A stretch of DNA of 64,000 bases, taken from the NCBI GenBank assembly GCA_043749775.1, contig JAYVCW010000208.1, positions 1 to 64,000 of the forward strand, written 5' to 3'. The stretch is from Acidiflorens sp043749775 (GTDB lineage: Bacteria > Acidobacteriota > Terriglobia > Terriglobales > Acidobacteriaceae). Both the position numbers and the translations under genes were made by a program. Below the pieces are notes generated by a model, which was not told the DNA's origin, did not search any database, and saw nothing but the letters and a program-made list of their open reading frames with translations. This document shows, piece by piece, positions 36,567-43,735 of this stretch. Each line of letters opens with the position of its first letter. Within the stretch, counting starts at the first letter, position 1.

Positions 36567-37340
36567 TTAAAGAGTCAGGCTTAGGCCGCCGTCTACAACC
36601 AAGTCGGCGCCCGTTAAGTATCCACACTCCCGCGAGGCAAGGAACACGGCTACGGCCGCAACGTCGGCGACAGTCCCCGCTCGCCCCAGGGGGATTCGGC
36701 CAGAATCAACGTAGAAGGTTCGAAATTTTTCTGTAGTGGTTTCATCGACCCCGTCTGCGATCGAAAGCTGCGTGTTGCCGATGAATCCCGGAGAGATCGA
36801 ATTCACCATGATATTGAAACTTGCTAGTTCAATGGCTAGACTTCGCGTGAGCTGGCTGACGCCACCCTTTGAGGACGCATAGGCGATAGACCCCGGTTCC
36901 GAGATCTTTCCCTGTATCGAGCTGATATTTACGATGCTCCCGCCTCCTCCCTTGCGCATCTGGGGCGCGGCCGCCTGGGCCATAAGGAATTGTCCTGTCA
37001 GGTTCGCATTGAGCACACTTTCCCATTGCTCGTAGCTCAGTTCCATCACACTCTTGGCGATCGAGATTGCCGCATTGTTAATCAGGATGTCCAGGCCGCC
37101 AAAATGTGCAGACGTGTGCTCCACAGACCTACGCGCGTCTTCCGGTCTGCCAACATCGGCGAAGGAACTGATCGCACTTCCGCCCGCCAACCTGATTTCC
37201 GCCAGCGCAGCGGCCAGCGTTTCCTGGCATCGGTCAACGAGGGCTACATTGGCGCCTTCGCGACAAAATAGCGCAGCCGTCGCCTTCCCAATGCCATGGG
37301 CAGCGCCGGTCACCAATGCCGTCTTGCCCTGCAATCTCAT
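36567..37340 (-). CDS. Short-chain dehydrogenase/reductase
   Basis: A 257-residue classical SDR with the cofactor motif TGAAHGIGKA at residue 11, N-N-A-A near 89, the active-site serine in VNISSIQGK and Y-A-S-S-K near 157, ending with Y-L-T-G-A-D-L-V-V-D-G-G. It would oxidise a hydroxyl or reduce a keto group with NAD(P). It lies between the M24 peptidase (10 bp) and the zinc dehydrogenase (8 bp), so it belongs to the regulon transcript starting near 38765. Confidence 0.93.
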   Translation of the reverse strand: MRLQGKTALVTGAAHGIGKATAALFCREGANVALVDRCQETLAAALAEIRLAGGSAISSFADVGRPEDARRSVEHTSAHFGGLDILINNAAISIAKSVMELSYEQWESVLNANLTGQFLMAQAAAPQMRKGGGGSIVNISSIQGKISEPGSIAYASSKGGVSQLTRSLAIELASFNIMVNSISPGFIGNTQLSIADGVDETTTEKFRTFYVDSGRIPLGRAGTVADVAAVAVFLASRECGYLTGADLVVDGGLSLTL

Positions 37341-37350
37341 ACTTGCGTCC

Positions 37351-38571
37351 TTAAAGCAGATGCGGAAAGCCCGTCAACAACTCGGCACCAGTCTCGGTAA
37401 CGTGCACAACATATTCCAGTCGCATCCCCCATTGCCCGGGGAAGTACACCCCCGGCTCGAGCGCTATCACCATGTTTGCCTGAATAGGTGTTCGATTGTA
37501 CGGCACCACCCGCGGCTCCTCATGATAGGCGACACCGAGTCCGTGGCCGCCATGGTGCGGGAACACACCGCCGAGCGGGGCGAGGCTCTTTCGCAGACCG
37601 GAATCTAGTTCGCACGCGAGTACGCCGGGTCGGGTGCCAGCGATCACCTCGGCCAAGGCGCACGAGACATCTGTAAATACTTTCTTCTGTTGCGCTGTTG
37701 GATCCCCTGCAACCAATGTGTTGCAGGAATCACCCCAATAGCCTTTGGACCGGGGCGCCAAGTCTACAATCACACACTCACCCGCTCCAATCACGCGTGA
37801 CGAGGGCGAACCACCCGCTTGCGCAGTTCGCGGACCAGAGACCAGATCAGCAAGGAGAGGCAAACGCTCTCCGGCGATCGTCTCCATTCGAAAACGTACT
37901 TCCTCAAACAGCTCAATCTCCCGAATACCGGGACGCAACGTCTCTTTTGCCGCTTTCTGACCTATGTCGCACAATGCCACGGCGTGGCGGATGCTCTCGA
38001 TCTCTGCTTCATCCTTTATCATGCGGATTTCAGAAAGGAGAGCCGTAACGTCGCGGACCTTTAGTCCGGGGCAAGCAAACCGCAACCGATCTAACAGCGC
38101 AACCGGAAGCTGGTTGGCTTCAATGCCTAACTGCCCGCTTCCCACACGGCCCATGCGCGCCACGATTCTGGCGGCAAGATCTTCCATAGCACCCAGAGGG
38201 CGCTCCACCGTGTAGCTGATGAAGGCCTCGCGCTCCACGCCCGGGACTTCCTCCGCACATTCCATATCCGCCAGGAAGAAGACTGGCAGTCCGCCGCAAG
38301 TCCAAAGCAACGCACCCGACAACGGCGTGAACGGAGAGGGACCCGTTTCGATGGGGGAGGAATAACTACAAAAATAACGCAGACTTTCGGCGGAGCATAG
38401 GAGGACGTTGTCCACTTCCTCTCTCAAAAGACTGCCCTTCAGTTTCGAGAGCCTGTCGGACAAGCTTCCTCCCGCTCTTCTGCCACCCGCAGACGCATCC
38501 TGTCCACTGTCGCACCGCTGCTTCACATGGCGTGAACACATATAGGCCGCTTCCACGTCTGCTATCTTCAT
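37351..38571 (-). CDS. M24-family metallopeptidase (Xaa-Pro aminopeptidase/prolidase-like) with a borrowed N-terminus
   Basis: A 406-residue pita-bread enzyme. All five metal ligands appear: both aspartates in VDLAPRSKGYWGDSCNT, the histidine in H-H-G-G-H-G-L-G-V, and glutamates in ALEPGVYFPGQWGMRLEYVV. This argues for a metallopeptidase and against creatinase, which lacks the metal site. Such enzymes cut the bond before proline or another N-substituted residue. The first 26 residues, MKIADVEAAYMCSRHVKQRC and on to D-S-G-Q-D-A, are not M24 sequence: they copy the start of the enolase-superfamily protein at 41141. The true M24 start would be near G-S-L-S-D-R-L at residue 35, which has no ATG. 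A good ribosome site (G-G-A-G before ATG) came along with the fragment. Confidence 0.88.
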   Translation of the reverse strand: MKIADVEAAYMCSRHVKQRCDSGQDASAGGRRAGGSLSDRLSKLKGSLLREEVDNVLLCSAESLRYFCSYSSPIETGPSPFTPLSGALLWTCGGLPVFFLADMECAEEVPGVEREAFISYTVERPLGAMEDLAARIVARMGRVGSGQLGIEANQLPVALLDRLRFACPGLKVRDVTALLSEIRMIKDEAEIESIRHAVALCDIGQKAAKETLRPGIREIELFEEVRFRMETIAGERLPLLADLVSGPRTAQAGGSPSSRVIGAGECVIVDLAPRSKGYWGDSCNTLVAGDPTAQQKKVFTDVSCALAEVIAGTRPGVLACELDSGLRKSLAPLGGVFPHHGGHGLGVAYHEEPRVVPYNRTPIQANMVIALEPGVYFPGQWGMRLEYVVHVTETGAELLTGFPHLL

Positions 38572-38764
38572 CGTCCGTACTCCATCGGCCCTTCTCCCCG
38601 AGAATATCCTCGGTCCCCGTCTTCCACCGGCCCGACCAAACTGTTACGCGCGCTCCCCGCCTTCGGACAAAGTACGCCATCGCAAATCCAAAACCGCGCG
38701 GGTCTCTCTAAATTAAGGGCAGCACTCTTGAGATCGCGTGTGATCGGATTTCCTTAGCTTATAA

Positions 38765-38792
38765 TCTATAAACGAGAATCGATCACAGTCAA
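38765..38792 (-). promoter_or_regulatory. Sigma-70-type promoter of the M24-SDR-ADH operon
   Basis: On the minus strand there is TTGACT at 38792-38787, a 16-bp spacer and TATAGA at 38770-38765. Here the operator fills the spacer instead of following the -10 box, so a bound repressor would directly exclude RNA polymerase. Confidence 0.65.
38769..38785 (-). promoter_or_regulatory. Regulon operator site 5 (M24-SDR-ADH operon)
   Basis: On the minus strand this reads TGATCGATTCTCGTTTA, 15 of 17 bases as the consensus. It lies between the -35 and -10 boxes. About 195 bp separate it from the M24 start codon. Confidence 0.72.
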
Positions 38793-38799
38793 GTTTTAG

Positions 38800-39277
38800 A
38801 AGGATTCGGAGCCTGAGTTCTCAAGTGAAAGCATGTTTCTCTGAATTTAAACGGATCGCAACTTGAAGCGGAGATCGCCCAGAATGCGCTGGTATTTGTT
38901 GGGATGCCTTGCATCTTTGCTGGTTGCGAGGGTTTCGGAGGAGAACCGGACACCCGGGAGCGGCCGGCCGAGTTTGGCTCGATTAACCATCTTCGTCTCC
39001 GCCATAGCGAGACCGAGCTCGGCAATAACGATCTCCTTGCAGTCTCGGGCGGCTGGAATCCCGCATTCGATCAACAACGGGGCGGAAATGTGGACGCCTC
39101 TTCCACTCCCGCGCCATGCGGGGGTAGTGTGGTGGGAGTTCTATGGTGATCTCAGCGGGCACCAGAAGGCGAACTCGTTGGCGAGAGATGTGCCGGTCGC
39201 CCGTAGATTCGAGTTGTCGACGGACTAGCCGGCGTCTCGTCCTGTGTGGCTGACGTGGGCCGCGCACATGCCCCCGC
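38800..39277. other. Intergenic stretch with a possible coding remnant on the minus strand
   Basis: On the minus strand from about 39185 down to 38847 two overlapping frames together read like real protein: A-E-I-T-I-E-L-P-P-H-Y-P-R-M-A-R-E-W, then after a frame change LIECGIPAARDCKEIVIAEL and LPGVRFSSETLATSKDARHP. Codon choice and the smooth join suggest a decayed gene piece. I do not recognise the family. Its last part runs toward the operator at 38785, so the promoter may have been brought next to it by a later rearrangement. Confidence 0.35.
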
Positions 39278-39305
39278 TTGACAGCCAAACACCTCTGACT
39301 ATATT
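39278..39305 (+). promoter_or_regulatory. Sigma-70-type promoter of the class IV aminotransferase gene
   Basis: TTGACA at 39278-39283, a 16-bp spacer and TATATT at 39300-39305. Transcription would start near 39312, only about 17 nt before the GTG start codon. No copy of the regulon palindrome is nearby, so this gene may be outside the GntR regulon. Confidence 0.6.
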
Positions 39306-39328
39306 GGGTACGATTCGGCAGACTCATC

Positions 39329-40207
39329 GTGACTGAAAACTGGCTTACCTACGTGAACGGAGAAATGGTCCCAATGCAAGAGGCCAATATCTCCGTGTTC
39401 GACAGAGGCTTCCAGTATGGCGACGCTGTCTTCGAAGGCATGCGCGCTTATGCTGGCCGAATCTTCAAGCTCCGTGAACACGTGGACCGTCTTTTCCGCT
39501 CGGCAGAGTTCGTGAACATAAGAGTTCCCCTGACTAAAGACCAGTTTTGCAATGCAGTTAAGCGCGTAGTCCGGGAGAACAAGTTTCTAGACGCGCACAT
39601 CAAACCGCAGGTCACGCGGGGGATTGCGTGGAAACTGGGGCTCGATCCGTGCAACACCACAGGGGCGAATGTCATAATCCCGGCGCGGCCGATTGACAAG
39701 TCAATGTTCGACACCGCCGCCGGTTTCAAGCTGGCCTCGGTCAGCATCCGCAAGGTCCCGGCAATGTGCATTGATCCGCGCGTGAAGTCCTGCAATTATC
39801 TGGTGAATATCCTCGCACGCGCTGAGGCTGTGGCCTCGGGCGGGGATGAGGCAATCATGCTGGACATCGACGGGTACGTTTCGGAGTGTGCGGGAAGCAA
39901 TATCTTTCTAGTCAAGGATCGTTCTCTGTATACACCTCCACTGCAGAGTGCACTTGCCGGGATCACGCGTGAGACAGTGTTAGAGCTGGCGTCGATCTCG
40001 AAGATCCCAGTCCATGAAACTAGACTTACTACCTACGACGTATACACGGCAGAGGAGGTCTTTATTACCGGGTCGGGCGCAGGAATCGTTCCGGTCACCG
40101 AGGTGGACCGTCGCCCCGTTTCGGGGTGCCAGCCGGGCGAAATCACGATGTGGATGGAGCGCCTCTACGAAGAGCGGGCTGCCGATGGCGAGTCCGCGTA
40201 TGAGTAA
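39329..40207 (+). CDS. Class IV PLP aminotransferase (branched-chain or D-amino-acid type)
   Basis: A 292-residue fold-type IV aminotransferase. It opens WLTYVNGEMVPMQEANISVF and FDRGFQYGDAVFEGMRAYAG as in BCAT and D-amino-acid transaminases, has the PLP lysine in VKSCNYLVNILARAEA near residue 152, then DGYVSECAGSNIFLVKD and EVFITGSGAGIVPVTEVDRR. It transfers amino groups to or from branched-chain or D-amino acids; the two subtypes cannot be told apart safely by eye. The GTG at 39329 is needed to include the family's N-terminal strand; no clear Shine-Dalgarno precedes it, so translation may be nearly leaderless. A terminator follows at 40232-40292. Confidence 0.9.
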   Translation: MTENWLTYVNGEMVPMQEANISVFDRGFQYGDAVFEGMRAYAGRIFKLREHVDRLFRSAEFVNIRVPLTKDQFCNAVKRVVRENKFLDAHIKPQVTRGIAWKLGLDPCNTTGANVIIPARPIDKSMFDTAAGFKLASVSIRKVPAMCIDPRVKSCNYLVNILARAEAVASGGDEAIMLDIDGYVSECAGSNIFLVKDRSLYTPPLQSALAGITRETVLELASISKIPVHETRLTTYDVYTAEEVFITGSGAGIVPVTEVDRRPVSGCQPGEITMWMERLYEERAADGESAYE

Positions 40208-40231
40208 CCCCTCGCGCTGACTCCTCCTTGC

Positions 40232-40292
40232 AAATCCTTGTATGACGCTTTCTTGGGTCAGCCTTTAAATGCCGCCTGCCCAAGGATTTTTT
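40232..40292 (+). terminator. Rho-independent terminator after the class IV aminotransferase
   Basis: Two nested stems can form: AAATCCTTG at 40232-40240 pairs with CAAGGATTT at 40281-40289, and CTTGGG at 40252-40257 pairs with CCCAAG at 40279-40284. The two pairings share the right arm, so they are alternatives. A run of six T at 40287-40292 follows. Confidence 0.5.
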
Positions 40293-40395
40293 CTTCACGC
40301 CGCGAATTCCGCCGTCAACCAATCTGACCTGGGCTCGGGGAGCACCCGTGCTGCAGAGTCCCGAATGACTTCTTAACCCACCCTTACGATTCGGC

Positions 40396-40423
40396 TTGAC
40401 AAAAACTGCCCCGGATGTAATAA
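40396..40423 (+). promoter_or_regulatory. Sigma-70-type promoter of the NusG-enolase-DMT operon
   Basis: TTGACA at 40396-40401, a 16-bp spacer and TAATAA at 40418-40423. The operator follows 4 bp downstream. Confidence 0.75.
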
Positions 40424-40427
40424 AGTT

Positions 40428-40444
40428 TAAACGATTATCGTTTA
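40428..40444 (+). promoter_or_regulatory. Regulon operator site 6, a perfect 17-bp palindrome
   Basis: The sequence TAAACGATTATCGTTTA is an exact inverted repeat of 8 bp around a single central T. It defines the symmetry of the motif and lies at about +1 to +16 of the predicted transcript, 94 bp before the NusG-like start codon. Confidence 0.8.
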
Positions 40445-40537
40445 TTGTTAATTGCATCTTTCACTCTTCGCCTAAGGTCGTCAGTGAATTCTCGCTGATG
40501 GTCTCTTAGGTCGCATCTGGGAAAGGACATACGGGCT

Positions 40538-41044
40538 ATGGATTTCTGGCGAGACACGAACTGGTTTGCGATTCAGGCAAAACCCAGTCGAGAGGAAATC
40601 GCGGCTAGTTATGTTTCGATGCTCGGTGTAGAGGTTTTTCTGCCTAAGATCAAGCAGTTCCCCGTGCGCCAGGGGAACCATGAAGCTGCGCTCAAGCCGC
40701 TGTTCCCAAATTACCTATTCGCACGCTTTTGCCCAGCCGACTACCTTCATCTCGTGCGGTATGCACGTGGTGTGCGCTGCGTCGTAAGCGCAGGCGATTT
40801 ACCTCTACCAATGGACGAAAGAGACATCGACTTGATTCGGGACCGAATAACTGCCGATGGAACTCTCGAAATGAATCTGGAACAAGTCCGGCCTGGCCAG
40901 AAGGTGGCGGTCCAAGCGGGTCCGTTCAAAGGAATACGTGGCATCTTCGAGCGAAAGATCAACGACCGTGAAAAGGTGTCGTTGCTGCTCGATTCCGTTC
41001 ATCACCACGCACATGTGTTAATCGAGCAACGCTATGTGCAATGA
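40538..41044 (+). CDS. Specialised NusG-like antiterminator (UpxY/LoaP/RfaH type)
   Basis: A 168-residue NusG paralog. The NGN domain begins WFAIQAKPSREEIAASYVSM and includes FPNYLFARFCPADYLHLVRY, which should bind the RNA polymerase clamp. The C-terminal KOW domain reads G-Q-K-V-A-V-Q-A-G-P-F-K-G-I-R-G-I-F-E near residues 122-140. Operon-specific NusG paralogs let RNA polymerase pass terminators in long gene clusters, usually for polysaccharides or antibiotics. Here it is first in an operon with an enolase-superfamily enzyme and a transporter, under the GntR operator. Such proteins often act on their own operon, so the long sox-hyu transcript or this one could be targets. The target site (an ops-like element or RNA hairpin) is not identified. 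Confidence 0.9.
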   Translation: MDFWRDTNWFAIQAKPSREEIAASYVSMLGVEVFLPKIKQFPVRQGNHEAALKPLFPNYLFARFCPADYLHLVRYARGVRCVVSAGDLPLPMDERDIDLIRDRITADGTLEMNLEQVRPGQKVAVQAGPFKGIRGIFERKINDREKVSLLLDSVHHHAHVLIEQRYVQ

Positions 41045-41140
41045 GGCGCGTCGGTTGTTTAAAGTATCGCACCTGTTCGACATTTGTCTTCCCTGGGTCA
41101 GATTTGAGATGGCGGTAGCTTGTCCTCGGAGGTACAGACG

Positions 41141-42265
41141 ATGAAGATCACCGACGTGGAAGCGATCTATGTGCGTTCAACCCATGTGAAGCAGCAGTGC
41201 GACAGTGGCCAGGATGCGCTGGTGGTGCGGGTGCATACCGACGAAGGGATCACGGGAATCGGGGAAGTGGATTCGGCGCCGCTGGCGGCGCGAGGCATGA
41301 TCTTAGGGCCTTACTCGCACTCGATTTCTTCTGGCTTAAAGCATCTGCTGATCGGGGAAGATCCGTTCGAAACTGAGTATCTGTGGGACAAGATGTACTG
41401 CCACAATATTTATGCGGGGCGTTCGGGAATCGCCATTCATGCCATGAGCGGCATCGACATCGCCTTGTGGGACATCAAGGGCAAGAAGCTGGGGATGCCG
41501 ATCTGGAAACTGCTGGGAGGGGGATTCCGGAAAAGCATATCTTGCTATGCCAGCCTACTGTTTGAGCCCACGCCGGAGCAAACGGGGGAGGCAGCGCGCC
41601 ACATGCGGGACGAGGGATTCAGCGCGGTTAAATTCGGTTGGGGCCCCATCGGCCAGGACGCGGCAACGGATATCCAGTTGGTGGCCAAGGCCCGGAGCGG
41701 TCTGGGGGACAAAGTGGATCTGATGGTAGATGCCGGCTTGGCGTGGGATGCGAAGACTGCCATCCAGCGAGCCCATGCGTTTTCCGATTATGATCTTTTC
41801 TGGCTGGAAGAACCACTTTCGCCGGACGACTACGCCGGCTACCGGAAGTTGACGGCCGCGACCGCGACTCGTATCGCGGCAGGGGAGCAGGAAAGCGGGC
41901 GGCACTCCTTCCGGCGGCTGATTGTGGAAGGGGATGTGGATGTGGTGCAACTGGACTTGACGCGCTGCGGGGGTTTCACGGAGGGGATGAAAATCGCGTC
42001 GCTAGCAGCCGATCACGGCAAGCCGGTGGCCAATCACGGTTTTACAACCTACATTAATGTGGCGGCGGCGCTGCATCTGCTGAACGCGATTCCTAATGCC
42101 CTGATCGCGGAATACGTGGTGCAGGATCATGAGGGGACGGCTCTGCGGGAGTGCCTCACCCGGCAGAAGATTCGAGCCCAGGACGGACGGTTGGCAATTC
42201 CCCAGGAGCCGGGTTTAGGGATGGATCTGAGCGAGACCGACTTGGAACGTCTGCGGGTCGCATAG
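41141..42265 (+). CDS. Enolase-superfamily enzyme of the mandelate racemase/muconate lactonising group
   Basis: A 374-residue enzyme with the capping domain MKITDVEAIYVRSTHVKQQC and a TIM barrel. Metal ligands appear in order as V-D-A-G-L-A-W-D, WLEEPLSPDD and AAGEQESG; the K-x-K segment is replaced by VKFGWGP, so one lysine is kept; ANHGFTTYINVAAALHLL holds the likely histidine base. Members remove a proton alpha to a carboxylate and then dehydrate, racemise or cycloisomerise. The substrate, probably an acid sugar or hydroxy acid, cannot be read. The ATG at 41141 has GGAGG 8 bp upstream, better than a TTG at 41120. Its first 26 codons and ribosome site are duplicated at the start of the M24 gene. 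Confidence 0.92.
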   Translation: MKITDVEAIYVRSTHVKQQCDSGQDALVVRVHTDEGITGIGEVDSAPLAARGMILGPYSHSISSGLKHLLIGEDPFETEYLWDKMYCHNIYAGRSGIAIHAMSGIDIALWDIKGKKLGMPIWKLLGGGFRKSISCYASLLFEPTPEQTGEAARHMRDEGFSAVKFGWGPIGQDAATDIQLVAKARSGLGDKVDLMVDAGLAWDAKTAIQRAHAFSDYDLFWLEEPLSPDDYAGYRKLTAATATRIAAGEQESGRHSFRRLIVEGDVDVVQLDLTRCGGFTEGMKIASLAADHGKPVANHGFTTYINVAAALHLLNAIPNALIAEYVVQDHEGTALRECLTRQKIRAQDGRLAIPQEPGLGMDLSETDLERLRVA

Positions 42266-42434
42266 GGCGGAGGAGGACTCCGCTAAAAGCCGAAAATGTC
42301 GGCCACATCTTCCACCCGAGCATATAAAGGAAGTCATTCGAGTGAATTTCAATCGACTAGGCAGCGCGCCGAAGACGCCGAAATGAGATGCATTTGGCAC
42401 TTCCTTGTTAATTCGCGGTACTCGAGACGGTCAC

Positions 42435-43304
42435 ATGACTGAAGGAATCTTACTGGCGTTGGCAGCTGCCTTGATCTACGGCGTTCTGGGAATCTCACTC
42501 GAAGTGGTCGGGAAACGTCGTTATCCTATTTGGGTTTTCAATTTTTACAAAATGCTGACTGGCTTCCTCCTGGGTCTCGCTGTGGCACTGGCGTTACGGC
42601 TGCCGTTATATGTGCCAAGACTGATGTTGCTTGGCCTAATTGGTGCGGCAACCTTCCCGCTGACGGCCGCAGCATACCTGACGGCAGCTCGTGAACGAAA
42701 CATTGCGGCCAACTGGACCATCCTGAATCTCTCCGTAGTGTTGCCGATCTTGTTCTCTGTGTGGTGGTTTGGAGACAAGTTCAGTTGGTGGAAGGGCATC
42801 GGTGTCGCTTTCACTCTGGTAGCCATTGTTTTGATCGGGGACGGGTTCCGGGGGGTGTCGATCCGTTCGCTAAAGGGAAGTTGGCTGGGGTGGATCGGCC
42901 TCGCGTTCCTGCTGAATGGTTGGCTAGTGGTTATGTTCCGCTTTGTCCCTCCATCACTTGGTCCGGTCTTTACGCTGTATTTCTACGGCTTCAGCGTGCT
43001 ACTAGTGATCCCGATCCTGTGGTGGACGGGAAATTCATGGCGACCCTCGCGCGCTGTGTTGGGGTTAGCTGCCGTCTCGGCCGTCGCGCACTGGTCCGGA
43101 ATCATCCTTACCATCGTGGCCCTGGCCACGGTCGCCAGGGTCAGCCACCAGGCAGGATTGATTGTTTATCCAATAACGAACGGCTTCGTGATCCCCGCCG
43201 GAGTCATTCTTGGAATCGTCATCCTGAAACAGAAGATCAGCTTGCTCACGGGCGCGGGCGTCGTCTGTGGAATGATCGCACTCGCGATTTTGTCACTCTC
43301 CTGA
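42435..43304 (+). CDS. DMT-superfamily (EamA-like) membrane transporter
   Basis: A 289-residue inner-membrane protein with about ten hydrophobic helices and no large loops, as in EamA transporters. Helix 1 is LLALAAALIYGVLGISLEVV, a late one is VIPAGVILGIVILKQKISLL. It is third in the NusG-enolase operon, 169 bp after the enolase gene, and may import the enolase substrate or export a product. The ATG at 42435 is chosen because the extra ten residues from a TTG at 42405 are polar and not family-like. Confidence 0.85.
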   Translation: MTEGILLALAAALIYGVLGISLEVVGKRRYPIWVFNFYKMLTGFLLGLAVALALRLPLYVPRLMLLGLIGAATFPLTAAAYLTAARERNIAANWTILNLSVVLPILFSVWWFGDKFSWWKGIGVAFTLVAIVLIGDGFRGVSIRSLKGSWLGWIGLAFLLNGWLVVMFRFVPPSLGPVFTLYFYGFSVLLVIPILWWTGNSWRPSRAVLGLAAVSAVAHWSGIILTIVALATVARVSHQAGLIVYPITNGFVIPAGVILGIVILKQKISLLTGAGVVCGMIALAILSLS

Positions 43305-43536
43305 GTCAATCTAGTCTTCGAGGAGGTGAGGCAAGGCGCCATGAAACTCGACTCGCAAGAGCAGCTGCAATGGTGCCGAAGACGCTCTGCTTCCTTTTCA
43401 TCGGCCGTCGTTTTCTGCGAGACGAAAATAGTTGACATAAGAACAGATGGCTCGCTTCAGCGGCCGTACGGTTCTGGCTCTATGGGTACGCGAGCCGACA
43501 ACAAGGATTCATTTTGTCCAGAAAGGACTTAAAGTG
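43305..43536. other. Intergenic stretch after the DMT gene
   Basis: About 230 bases without a supported gene. A TTGACA occurs at 43432-43437 but no -10 box follows at a normal spacing. No operator palindrome was seen. Confidence 0.4.
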
Positions 43537-43672
43537 AAATCTGTGAACCTCCACCATGAGCTCTGACGCTGAAAGCGCAGGCCTATTGCAGTCATACTAT
43601 AGTCAACGTCCGCTCATCCATCTTTTGCGCGGTGAGCCAACAGAGTTCTTGACGGCCTACTACAACAGACTT
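43537..43672 (+). pseudogene. Fragment of a six-hairpin glycosidase-like gene
   Basis: The reading V-N-L-H-H-E-L, then after a frame change AESAGLLQSYYSQRPLIHLL and R-G-E-P-T-E-F-L-T-A-Y-Y-N, matches the block AESAGLLQPYYSQHPLIHLL and A-Y-Y-N of the protein encoded at 12011-14734 residue by residue, with few changes. Only about 45 codons remain, opened by a frameshift. It is joined directly to the peroxiredoxin gene that follows, and is a leftover of a duplication or recombination between the two ends of the locus. Confidence 0.8.
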
Positions 43673-43735
43673 TGGTGGTCGACCATAACTTCTTTCTCGA
43701 GGCCGTGTGCTAACTTTCCTAAACGGGGTAAGAAA

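Noticed and set aside
37351..38571. Creatinase (creatine to sarcosine plus urea), tempting beside sarcosine oxidase
   Set aside because: Creatinase lacks metal ligands; this protein keeps both aspartates, the histidine and both glutamates of a metal-dependent M24 peptidase.
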